A DNA stretch of 64,000 nt from Lates calcarifer (Eukaryota; Chordata; Actinopteri; Centropomidae): assembly GCF_001640805.2 (NCBI RefSeq), contig NC_066845.1, positions 23,252,307 through 23,316,306 on the forward strand, given 5' to 3'. Of the stretch, positions 50,201 to 60,957 are shown piece by piece; the first letter of the stretch is position 1, and each line of letters opens with the position of its first letter. The position numbers and the translations under genes are program-made. Under the pieces are notes generated by a model. That model had not been told where the DNA came from. It made no database searches and saw only the letters and a program-made list of their open reading frames with translations.

Positions 50201-52548
50201 GAAGGTTCATCTGTGGGGGTCGAGGAACTGCTAGATTCATCTGAAGAGCCCCCGTCAGTGTCGGATTGGACATCAGAGAGGTCACCGTCAGTGTTAGGTA
50301 AGTAGTCAGGATCATCATCCTCTGACTCAGATGAGGCATTTTCCTTTTTCTGAAACAATAAATAAATAAAAACAATTTTATGTGAAAATGCAGCAAAATA
50401 ATCATATTTTATGCTACATCTGAATGCTAAGTTACCACCGCTAATTTGAGAAAAAGAGAATTAAAATAAAGATGTATGATTCATTTCAAGGTATCAAGTA
50501 CAATTAACTGCTTAATAATAAAATCTACAACTGTTCTATTTGTTAAGCTAGCTACCTCTGATTCTTCTGCTGTATCCTCTGGCATATCACAGGTCTCACT
50601 GTGTCCATCATAAGATGCAGGTGATGAACAATCTGCTGACAGATGTGACTGTGTCTGTGACTGAAAAACAAAATAAACAACAAAGAAGATAAGAGAATAA
50701 GAAACTCTAAAACAACAGTCAACAGTCATGGGTTTGAAGCTTGACTATCATCTTGCGAGCCTAAAATGTACAAACAAAAAGAAAAGACATTTATGCAGAC
50801 GTACTAATATAGTGTGGAGCTGAACTTGCTGTGCTTCACCTGGTCTTAGTTTGTTCACACTAAGATGAATCATCCATCAAAGAAAGATAACCTACCTGAA
50901 TAGCTGTGTGAGGAGACTGTCCATCACTGCTGTCATCTGGAGGTATTGATTCCAGCTTAATAGGGGAACAAAGTGGAGTCAATAAAGAGAAACAGTCTGG
51001 AATGATCTATTAGTAATACTGAGTAGCAACTATCTAAAGAAAGACTGTTGACCTTTTTCACTTAAAAATTGCTATAACACACTTACAAGTTTATCCATCT
51101 CTTCCAGTTGTTTAAGTAGTTGTGCACGCTGATGTAAAAGCATTGAACGCCGTCTCTCGTTGCTGGCCTGAAAGTAGATAAAGTAGATAAATGTACTGGT
51201 AATTATCTCCCAGTTCTGTACCACATGACTGTAACTACTGGGCAACATTCATTCAACAAATGTTCAAAACTGCTGTGTTAAAAAAAACAAAAAAACGTCA
51301 GGTTTATTTATTTGTTTTAGTCTGTATAAAAAATTAACCATCAAGCAACAGAACTTTCCTCTGTATTAAGTTTCTGTAAATTTCCTCACCTGTGGAGTAA
51401 TGTTCTCCTGTGATGGTTCATTGTTCGGATGAACAGCTGCATCAGGGACAGACTTGTTCACAGCTCCTGAGTTAAAGAAAGACAGACAATGTAGAGGAAG
51501 TTGCAGGCAACATCAAGTGTTGTACAGTATTACATATTCACATCTTACAAGCAACTAAACACCCGACCTGAAATTTAATCACAATTGAATTCTTCATGTT
51601 TAAATTTAAATACCAATAAATTTATTCTCCTCTCTGTTCAATTTCAGAAACATATTTTGCCGATATTCAAAATTTAAATCGAACTCATTCACCGTCAAGG
51701 ATACACAGCAAATTAATTTAAGTACCAAACACTCTGTGGTTTAGATTAATCAAACCTAACACATCTAACCACACTGAGAAGGTGTTTCTTCCTCCAATAC
51801 ACGACAAACACGCCATTGTAACGTGTAGCTCTCACAACTACAGCTTACCGCTGCAGTGTGACGAAGGTATCCACTGTGGCTGCTCCTGAGAAGCAGATGG
51901 GCCGTAGCTGTGAGCGTATCCAGCAACACCAGCTGACTCCACATTCACTCCTTCCAAAGCAGCCTGGGATGTGTTAACATGCTGTCCACATGATGGCAGG
52001 CTCGCAGGCAGATTCTGAAGTCCACTTGGTAAACCCTGATTGGATAATGGAGGTTGAAATGTCGCTTTGCAAGGGTTGTGGGGTACGAGAAGTGGTAAAT
52101 GTTGGGGCCTACAAGTCTGCAGTCCTTGGTTCGGCAGGGGAAGAGGTGGTGGAGGTATAGGTTTTTGTTGGTTTGTTGTTAGCAGCACCGATGAAGTCTG
52201 AGGCCTTTGCTGAGCAAAGGAAATAAGGGGAGCGACAGTCGGGATAGCAGAGTTGACAAATAACATGGTGGATGATGGATTGCTGCTAATGTGAGAGGTT
52301 TTGTACAGGGCGGAGTGGTGAGGGTTGTTTGTGGATGATAAGGTGCTGAGGCTGCTCATACAGCTCTGATTGGACGTCTGCAGGAGGTCGTAGGAGGGTC
52401 TCTGTTCAGAAGACGAGCCCAAGCTGAGATGCTGAGAGCTGGCCAGTGGGTTGAGGAGTTGTCCTTGAGTCGAAGCTGTGGACCAGCCATTCTGACCCCC
52501 CCACGTCTGACAGGGTATGTGGTTCTTATTTGCTGCTGTGTTGTCCAT
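47226..52548 (-). CDS. Crypton-like tyrosine-recombinase-derived nuclear protein, 8 exons
   Basis: Coding exons: 52548-51849, 51466-51390, 51167-51087, 50955-50896, 50660-50556, 50349-48477, 48102-47938 and 47524-47226 (stop TAG). All are GT/AG and phase-consistent: 3360 nt, 1119 aa. Residues 1-233 are Ser/Pro/Gln-rich. Residues 260-286 (SNERRRSMLLHQRAQLLKQL) look coiled-coil. The start of exon 6 (about 342-410) is acidic and Ser-rich. Zinc-finger-like sites are C447/C450/H460/H465 and C529/C532/H544/C548. The core resembles phage-integrase-fold recombinases: IIFNRRRPGQVSAIQL (Arg box, 797-799), GRMVPVIL (hairpin, 848-855) and LTSRKIRMHYATM (917-924). The usual LGH...Y catalytic box is replaced by ILGPNNQVR (939-946). 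The last exon carries a basic domain with WEEAEVRAVERHMMRFI and SWKGVKDYVRNRITALKR. It is recalled as a multi-copy teleost family of unknown function. Intact splicing argues for a host gene; the Crypton label is inference. An in-frame TGA precedes this ATG, but see the upstream exon entry. Confidence 0.85.
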
Positions 52549-53611
52549 CGTTCTCCATAATCAGCAGAATTTGTGGCTTGGAATCTCTTATTTCCTTGGA
52601 TACAGGTTCTAGGAGAGCAGAACAACATGCATCCATCTTCATCAAACTTTTCTAACATAAGAGGTGAGTGTGTGGTTTAGGAAAACAATAATGCATGAGA
52701 ATGAGGTGATAGGATTCAGCTGGAAACAAGGAAAGCTGTATATAAAAAAACAGAGCATCAGAAACTGGAGAATATAATAATGATAAAATGAACAATACAA
52801 GTCACAGATTACAAACAGACTGAACTGAGGGATCACATCCAGCCCTCACTTATAAAGCATCTTTAAAATATGTATTCTACCAGAAAGATAAGATTGGGGT
52901 TAGGATTGTTTTCTCAACTGATTAATCTCAATATATATATATTTAGGATTATTGTCAATATTGATTAATCTACCAATTTCAATTAAAGGTTTTACAGTTC
53001 CAAAGATGTTCAGTCTCCATTGACAAAGTCAGAGAAGCTGGAACTAGAGAATGTTTATCATTAATTCACCATCAGTGTTTTAAAAAATAAGCTTAGCGAT
53101 TAATGAGATTAATTTGAGTACTTTTATGACGACCAATTAATCAGTTAATAGTCTCAGCTCTAGATCTATTTAACATATGTACTTTAAAACGAAGAAACAG
53201 CCTCTACGAAAACTGTTTTGAAGACACTGAATAAAATGTGTTTTTAGTGTTTTTCTTTGAAACTAGCTGCATCATCCTACTTAATTATTTGCAACTAATC
53301 ACAGTGCATTAGGAAATGTTTAACTACGATTAAACTGCTGTAATTATGTGCACATTGACAAAATGTAGTTTATGGTTAGTAGGAGTAGCTTGCTATACTG
53401 ATTAGCTGTTGTTGTTAGCTGTTAGCCTGCTCAACTGTGAAATTCCGGAGTAATTCGTGGTGCTAACAACGACTACAGAACGACCAGGTTGAATAAAATA
53501 AACATGTGTGCAGAAAATATTACTAATTTCCATTTAAATGTGTCTGAACCGCAGTACTATACCTGTGAACATCGGACAACGGCCTTTGTTTACCTCACAC
53601 GTTGCTAACAT
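52549..53611 (-). CDS. Cys-rich upstream coding exons of the recombinase-like gene, frame-broken
   Basis: ATG 53611 opens a 49-nt exon (53611-53563, donor GTATAG) that splices in frame to an acceptor (TTATGTTAG) before 52651. The joined frame is rich in spaced Cys (CEVNKGRCPMF, then GCMLFCSPRTCIQGNKRF, then SADYGERW). It resembles N-terminal modules remembered from other members of this fish family. It continues past 52548 in a different frame from the main protein. The two frames could connect at a run of seven G (52502-52496) if one G were missing from this sequence. The alternatives are a real pseudogenising deletion, an assembly error, an unseen splice, or translation from the internal ATG at 52548. 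The peptide evidence for coding is good; how the frames join is unresolved. Confidence 0.55.
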
Positions 53612-54618
53612 GATGCTTCCGCTTGGCTTTTCAAAATAAGAGCATCATTTCTACGAACACGGCAACACATGGAATAAGTGACTGAAAAACTTTTATTTAA
53701 GAGAAAAATCAACACAATCAGTGGTGAAGGAAAAAAAATCATTGTTTAAGACATATATATAGAAGGAGGGTGGTTGCACTGAGTAGAATGATTATTAAAA
53801 GATAATAATATAATGATCAGATATTTTAGTTGTAAATGCCACATATATGTACAGTCAATGTCTTAACAATATTCTGAATATAACATTTTATAACCTCTGT
53901 TTAAATATTTTACAATTTCAAAAGTTCATTTTTATTACATGTATCCAATGTATTTCTCTTTGTTTATTAGATCTTCCTGTGGTAATAATTCATCTAAGAG
54001 ACTGATTTTACATTAGAAGCAAACAAGAACACAGTGCACTTTAAAACACTTTCTAATTATATGTTACTGGGTTATCTGTAAGAGAGGTGTCAACATTACA
54101 GTCTGAGTTTTTTGATGTGTTTCCACTCCTGTCTCATAACCAATAGTTTTTCAGATTCTCTTTAAGAAATCTCTGTTCGTTCATATCAGATGATTTTCAG
54201 CGGAAGTTTGTCTTGTTCTTGTGACACTCACAATAAGAAAAACATGTGTCTATACTGTATGGATATAGTCAGTAATGTTGACAACATGATGCATGTGTGA
54301 GCCTGTGTATCTATTTCTACAGCCTTCACACACTGTGTCAGCACTATACATTATACTGAAAACAGTACAAGTATAATCAGTGCTATGTGAATTATATTAT
54401 GGTCAAACTGATGATGAGTTACTGTTTTAAAATTATCACTAGTTGTACCTGCATAAAGGTTTATCACCTAATCTCATGAAGTTATCAATGACCATCATTA
54501 CCAGATAAAATGTCAAATATTCTGGGAAGGAAAATTTTCAGGCAAGAAGACTGTGATTGTAAAGCGTGACAATGAACTTAGAATAAAAAGTAAAAACCAA
54601 AACAATTAAGTAACATTG
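52652..54618. other. 5' intron and upstream of recombinase-like gene
   Basis: Contains the small exon at 53563-53611 and AT-rich DNA. 54215-54310 is a diverged copy of the TRIM 3'-flank block. No other gene was seen. Confidence 0.5.
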
Positions 54619-55450
54619 CTGAACATCACAGAGAAATCTCAGTTTGACTGATTTTGATATCAGTGGTTTTAGCATCACCAGCCTTTCCTATACCAAAATA
54701 TGGGAAGAGTTTCTCAGTGAAAGTGTCTCTGTGAGTGTAGATGTGAGTCATGTCTTCAGCGTTGTAGAAGGACACCTCCCCCCTGTCATAGTCCAGCTGG
54801 ACTCTGATCCTCTGGAGACTCTTCTTCATTGGGACAGTCTTACCAAGACAATTAGTGTATTTTCCATTTCCATACAGTAAACACCAGATTCCATTTTGTG
54901 GTGAAGCCTCTCGCTCTCCCTTCCTGTTAAAGGACTCTTTGGCCAAACCCACATTCCAGTCAGGATGGTCTCCCACCTCCACCTCCCAGCTGTGTTTCCC
55001 TGAGCTGAAGCCCTCAGAGCCCAGAACATTGGAAAAATTAGTGTATCTCTCTGGATTGTCAGGGAGCTGCCGATTTGTGTTTCCACGTCTCACACTGGTC
55101 AGATCATCAGACAGATAGAGACTGGTAGGTGCAGTGTTTGGGTCCAGAATGACAGGACTGAAGTGGACCTTGCCCCTCATCTTCTCCCAGACTCTGAAGG
55201 ACAGGTTGCCCAGGTGTTTGGCCACATCTATCAGAGCTCCTGAGACCAGCTGTGGATCTGACAGTGAGCTCTGGGCTCTGGCTCTGGTCTGAGTGGCTTT
55301 ATAACTGCTGAGGAACGCCACCTTGTGTTTCTGCAGCTCTTCTTCAACAGCACAGATACTGTCTGACAGAGAGGAGATCTGCTCCTGAATCCTGAATCTG
55401 TATTTAAGTCCAGTACTTGAGTAAATGTACTTAAATAATAATAAAGTCAC
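54619..55450 (-). pseudogene. 5'-truncated TRIM35-like copy (coiled-coil end plus PRY/SPRY)
   Basis: From 55391 down to the stop at 54626 this copy is nearly the same as the C-terminal half of the intact TRIM gene at 60958-62385. It keeps the last part of the coiled coil (IQEQISSLSDSICAVEEELQ) and a full PRY/SPRY domain (SSGKHSWEVEVGDHPDWNVG, LDYDRGEVSFYN). RING, B-box and most of the coiled coil are missing. Homology ends at 55391/55392, and the next sequence is a common fish repeat (acttgagtaaatgtact). An ATG inside that repeat adds an unrelated stretch of about 19 residues, keeping an ORF of 274 codons open. It has no RING, so it could not act as an E3 ligase. It is probably a duplication relic, though an open SPRY-only reading frame could still be expressed. 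Confidence 0.8.
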
Positions 55451-55592
55451 TCATAGAGTTTTTACTTTTATTTATATCTTTTAAAATTTTATTCGTCTTA
55501 TTTTTTCATTATTTATTGTTTTGTTTTTAATCAGGATTAAATTTCTTTTAATAAAGCTTCATTTAGAAAAAACGTCACGGTCGCGTGATGAC

Positions 55593-55606
55593 GTTGCTAT
55601 GACGGC
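55593..55606 (+). promoter_or_regulatory. X-box-like RFX site upstream of drc4-like gene
   Basis: GTTGCTATGACGGC, about 150 bp before the drc4-like ATG, matches the imperfect palindrome bound by RFX factors (RYYNYY WW RRNRAC) except at one position of the second half. RFX sites near the start are typical of ciliary genes, and DRC4 is ciliary. CRE-like ACGTCA/TGACG cores flank it. Confidence 0.4.
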
Positions 55607-55756
55607 GGTTGTTTAAATGTAATAATAATAAGAATAATACATCACATTTCTACAGCGCTTTTCTTTTTGACAGTAGAACAAAAGTAGGTAGCTAACGACT
55701 AACAACCAGCTTTAGATTGAGTCTCTGTGGAGGTTTGTGAACCTGAACCTTTAACG

Positions 55757-58700
55757 ATGGTGAGTTTAAACGTGTTTCTTCATCACACTGACGCTGTGGA
55801 GCATGGTTAGCATGTGTTAGCTTAGCACGAGCCAGACAGTCGTTATCCGCGTCAGACGATTTAAAATATGTTTTAATAAACGTTGTTTTCTCTGCAGCCT
55901 CCGAAGACTAAAAGCAAGAAGAAGGCCGAGAAGTCGAAGTCACCTGCGGTGGTGGACGGTCTGTCCACGGAGGAGATGAGCAAGGACCAGGTCTGAATAA
56001 AGGAATAAAGTTGTGTTTCTGAGCACGAATAGAAACTTTAATCACATTATACACGTGTCAACACGACCCGAGTACGTGGAAGTAAGGTCCTTTAGTTTCA
56101 GACTTTAAGTTAAGTTAAAGTAACTTTAACTTAGAAACAGTGGTTCTGTTTAAATCCAGAACCAGGACCTGAGCCCTCCACCTGCATGAATGTGATGTTA
56201 GCTGTTAGCTGTTAGCTGCTGATGTTGAAGCCTGAATCTAATCAGTCTCCTCTTCACAAACAGCTGGAAAATATTCAAGCAGCAGCTCTGACCGTGACCT
56301 CTGACCTTTCTGTGCCCTGCAGCTGGAGGAGCACATCATCCGCCTCCGGGAGGAGCTGGACCGAGAGCAGGAGGAGAGGAGACACTTCCTGCTGGAGAGG
56401 GACAAGATCCAGACCACCTGGGAGGTCGCCAAGAGGAACCTGGAGGAGGTGAAGGACCAGCTGAGGAACAGACGGAGGGAGAGGGAGGAGGCCAAGGGGT
56501 GCCACCGAGTGGAGATCAGTGTGAGCTGCACAAACACATTTAAACACACCGACAGAGGGTTTATTCAGTCTGATTAAACCACATGTTCTCCTCAGGGATG
56601 CTTTTAAAATGTACTATACTGCAGTGTCTCATAAATGAGTTTCAAGTCGTTCAGTTTTTAAATGATTCAGAGAGAAGTAGAGAAACTACAGAGACCAAAC
56701 CAAAGAGAAGATAAATAATGTACAGATGAATAAATACAGACAAAAGTTTAACTGGAAGTTTTATGTAATTAAACAGTTAGTTTTGCTATGAGTAAAACTG
56801 TAATCCATTCTTTTATTGAACAATGAAAAAATATGAATGTTGCATAAAATAACCTGCAACTTTACAAATTTTCACTTTATTCCCAACTTTGAAAATTCCC
56901 CACATTTCACAGCTCTAATCCTGCACAGCCTCGTAAGTCCTGAACATTATCAGATCTACAGGCTGTAAATATCTTAGATTTATCTGCTCTGTTTTTCTTC
57001 AACATCAAACAGGTTCTTTGAATTCTTTTATTCTGAAACTTCCTGTTGAGAAGTATGAGATTTAAACCTGAAGGTCACAAGATAAAAGAGATTTTCATGC
57101 TACAAAAAGTCTTCGTGATCACACCTCAGGCGACACAGACTCACCTCGTGTTTCCACCTTTACAAACAGAAGCTGAATCAAGTCCTGTCCGAGCAGCACA
57201 ACACCGTCTCTGAGTTGAAGATGAACGATGTGGCCTCGGCCTCACTCGCCCAGAACCAGCACACAGAGTTGGAGCTCGGCCTCCAGAGGAACATTCACGG
57301 CCTGGAGGCGGACTGCAGGGAGAAGAGGCTCCAGAACCAAAACTGCATCAAGGAGCTAAAACTGGTGAGTCTGCTTCAGTCTTCACGTTCCAACTCTGTT
57401 TCAGAAAGAGAGAGAGAGTGAGAGAGCGAGAGAGAATCACAGACGCGTCGCCTTCTGATTCTCCACAGAAACACCAGGTGAAGCTGATGGAGCTGATGAA
57501 CGACTGCATCAGGAGGATCAGAGGTGAGTGGACCTGAGTCACTGTCAATCAGGCTCGGTCCTGAACTCCTAACTTCACTTCTGTCGCCATCTGAACAGAA
57601 ATGGAGGTCGAATATCACATGAAGACGCAGTTGACAATCAAGGAAGAGGACAAACGGAGGAAGATGGAGGTCGACGAGCTGGACAAGCGGATGAAGAGTC
57701 GTGTCACGGCTTTGGTGCAGGAGAACAGCAGAGCTCTGAAGGAAGTGGAGGACATTTACTGTACTGATCAGAACAGAATGCTGAAGGTGAGTCGTCCAGC
57801 TACCTGTGTCATGTGACTGTTTGGTCTAATCATGATCCAGTGATCACACCTGCAGCTGAAATTAGAGAGGAAGTCGAGTTCAGTCGGCTGCAGTCTGAGT
57901 TCTCACCACTAGATGTCACTAAATCCTATGCACTGCTGCTTTAACAAACCTCAGTCTGAGTGTGGATTTGAGACTTTGTTACATCCTGAGTGTCCACCTC
58001 TCTGAAATTCTCCAGTCTGGAGAGTGTGGAAGTAAACTTTATGTAAATGTTTGTTAATTCTGTCAAGAAAAAAATAATTAATTTCAATCTTTTTTTCCTT
58101 TTCATTTAAAAGTATTTTGTGCTAAACTACAGCATCGTCGGTTTGAGTGCAGCATTTAAAAAATGCACAAAAAACACAGGAATGGTGAAAACTGAACCTA
58201 AAGCATCAGTCAAACTCATTATGTAATGTGAAAAATTAACAAAGTACAGGTTGTTGTTTGATGTGCTGTGTTTTTTTCTTTGTGCAGGAGGAACTTTCAG
58301 AGGTGCAGAGGCAGTATGCTCGAGTGGACAGAGTGCTTTCAGCAGCTCAGCAGAAAAACAAACGTCTGCGTGAGTCTCTGCCGGAGGAAGAACAGAATCT
58401 GCTGAAGCTCCAGAAACAGCCGGAGGCCAAGAACAAGATGGCGGTGCGTTCACTGCACAGAACTCAGAGCGCATTATGATCTTTACTGTAGTCGTCTCAG
58501 ACTCAGCAGAAATGAAAACTGAATGAAATCTATGAACCTAATCACCATCATCAAACTGTCTGTCAGGCTTTGAGAGCTCGTGTGACGGTCATGGAGAAGA
58601 AGCGGAGAGATCTGACGGTGAAGTACGAGCTGCTGCTGCAGGCGTGTGAAAAGGTGAGATCACTCCGTCAGGCGACCTCCTCCTCTCCCCTCAGCCCGGC

Positions 58701-59291
58701 GGGCGTTGACGTGAACGTTGTGATCAGGTTCAGCAGGAGCGAGACGAGCTGCAGAGGAAGCAGACGGAGGCCATCCTGGACCTGCAGCAGAGGAGCGACA
58801 TGAAGGAGCTGCTGCTGGAGAGGAAGCTGACCACTCTGACTGAGACTCTGGAGAAGAAGGAGGCTCAGCTCTGTGCCGTGCTCTCTGCCTCTGCCGCCGA
58901 CCAAACGGCAAGAAGCAGCACCACAAAGAAACTTGAGGTGAGACGACATGTCTGATGGATTTTATTCAGTCTCTGTCTTCAGTCTTTTAAATTATTTCAG
59001 AGTTGCAGTGTGTCAAAGTGTTTTTCTTGCAGGAGATCTTGGAGACTAAACAAGTCACCATCAGCACCTTAAAGGAGGAACTGGCTCGAGATTCTAAGGT
59101 GAGTTTCATTTAATCAAAGAATCTTTTTAATTTACATTTTAATTTACCACTGAATGACCCGTGATCTGCAGGAGTATGAGGACCTGCTGCAGACCTGCAG
59201 GGAGAGGCTGAAGGCTCTGGGCGTCCCTCAGCACGACTTCCCCTTCAGACCTGCAAAGCAGATCCTGAACACACCGCCCCCCAAACACTGA
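55757..59291 (+). CDS. drc4: Dynein regulatory complex subunit 4 (GAS8)-like, complete, 11 exons
   Basis: DRC4/GAS8 is a coiled-coil subunit of the axonemal nexin-dynein regulatory complex, needed for coordinated ciliary beating. Coding exons: 55757-55759 (ATG only), 55898-55990, 56323-56520, 57170-57364, 57469-57523, 57599-57786, 58288-58443, 58567-58653, 58728-58937, 59033-59098 and 59172-59291. All are GT/AG and phase-consistent: 1371 nt, 456 aa, against 478 in human. The N-terminus (basic Lys run, then [40 protein letters not shown]) and the C-terminal [10 protein letters not shown] and LERKL...EKKE segments match GAS8. Between them nearly everything is heptad-like Glu/Lys/Leu coiled coil. 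The middle third is much more divergent from mammalian GAS8 than the ends, so this may be a teleost-specific drc4-like paralogue rather than the one-to-one orthologue. It does not belong to the human apba1/ptar1 neighbourhood. Confidence 0.9.
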
Positions 59292-59417
59292 ACTAACACT
59301 CAGCTCCTTCACCTGGAAACTTCTCCACCTGAAAACTGTAGATTTTCTATGTTTTGTACAAATTTATCCTGTTTTTAAATTGTTGCTGGTGACAACAGAT
59401 GAACTCTAAATCACAAC

Positions 59418-59423
59418 AATAAA
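59418..59423 (+). terminator. Poly(A) signal of drc4-like gene
   Basis: AATAAA lies 127 nt after the TGA stop codon, in a short AT-rich 3' UTR. Confidence 0.65.
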
Positions 59424-60081
59424 AATATTTTTGACTGGAGACATTTTGATTTGTCTGAGTTCATTTACATCTTTTCTTAAGTTAAATTTGTTTCATTTCA
59501 TTCACTTCATGCACTTCATTGTAATCGTAAGAATTATTCTCGTGACGCTAAAATCACATTTTTCAGACCCTAAACATGCTCAAAAACTTGGGCCCTAATG
59601 TGTAAAAACTGATGACATCTCATGTTTTGTTCATAACTGAAGAACATAAATGCTGCTGAAACAACACAAATGAAGAAGTTTGTGGTATTTTAGTTTAGTG
59701 AGGACTGAACATTTCAACAGGCTGACTGACTCTGTAGAAGGAAACATTTTCTGCTCATATATCTGCACTGCACTGTGTTCATTTGATCCAGCTGGACTAA
59801 TTCATCAGCAAGAGAAAAAACTGAGAGCTCAGCTGTAGAGTTACCACTGGAGCCGACTGAACAAACTGGTGAAGAGTGGAGGACTGAGCTGGAGGTTTTA
59901 TGCTGCAGCAGGTTGAGGTGTTAATCAGGTGATGAGCAGCAGGTGTGCAGGAGAATGGGCGGGAGCAGGAACCAGGAAGCCACGCCCTGCAGGACACACA
60001 CAACTACTCTGACATAAGGAGAGTTAAAAAACAGAGGAAAACAAAAAGGGAAGGAAGGTTGGAACAGCCTAACCATAACAG
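59424..60081. other. Intergenic between drc4-like and TRIM 3' ends
   Basis: The phrase caacaggctgactgac near 59717 recurs near 62818, another trace of the TRIM-unit duplication. No gene. Confidence 0.5.
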
Positions 60082-60754
60082 ACTGTGAACAAAATGTGAA
60101 CTTTGTCTCCATCTTGTGACGCTCACAGAAAGAAACATGTGTCCATACGTCCACATACTGTATGGATATAGTCAGTAATGTTGACATGATGCTCGTGTGA
60201 ACACGTTGTCCCTGAAAACTGCATTAAATAGAAACAAGCTCATGAAGTAAATCTCCTTTTCTGTGTGAAATAAATTCAGAATAAAAACTGCTGCTGATTT
60301 AATGACACATCATGTCAAGTAGCTTCCACTGGATGTTACATTTTATTCACTTAAAGCTGATAATCATCAACTGGACATTGTCATTTATCAATCATGTTAT
60401 TGATCACATATACAGAACAAACATGACAAAGTTTGCAGAAGCACTGTGATTAAACACTTCATTCAAATCAAACTCTCTTAAAACACCTGTTTCCAAAGAA
60501 TAAAACAACAGATCCAAAACTCATCAAACTCATCAAACTCATCAAAAACTAAACCTGATGATGAACAAACTGTCACAAAACTGAAACAATCAAAGCATTC
60601 AGTACAGTGGATATATACTACTATACAATGTTGTTTGACTCAAAACAAGATGCTGAGAACCAGGATAATCAACAGCTTTGATTTGTAAACTTTGTCTCCT
60701 GATGATGTGAAACTGTTTCAGGATTTTGTCGTCACATTTTCTTGGATATTAATC

Positions 60755-60760
60755 TTTATT
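60755..60760 (-). terminator. Poly(A) signal of TRIM gene
   Basis: AATAAA on the minus strand about 200 nt past the TGA stop. It lies in a block that is duplicated, signal included, near 63585. Confidence 0.45.
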
Positions 60761-60957
60761 TTAAGAAGTGACACAAACCTACAAACTAAATCTATTCTTT
60801 AAAAGCTGAGAAAGCAGCATCAACAGAAAATCAACAGCAGGAGTTACCATCATGAATAAATCTGAATGAAAGAAAACAGAAATATAACTAAATGATTTTC
60901 ATGTATTTGCAGTTTAATAAACCTCAAACCATCATGATAGAAAAACATCCCTGAACA

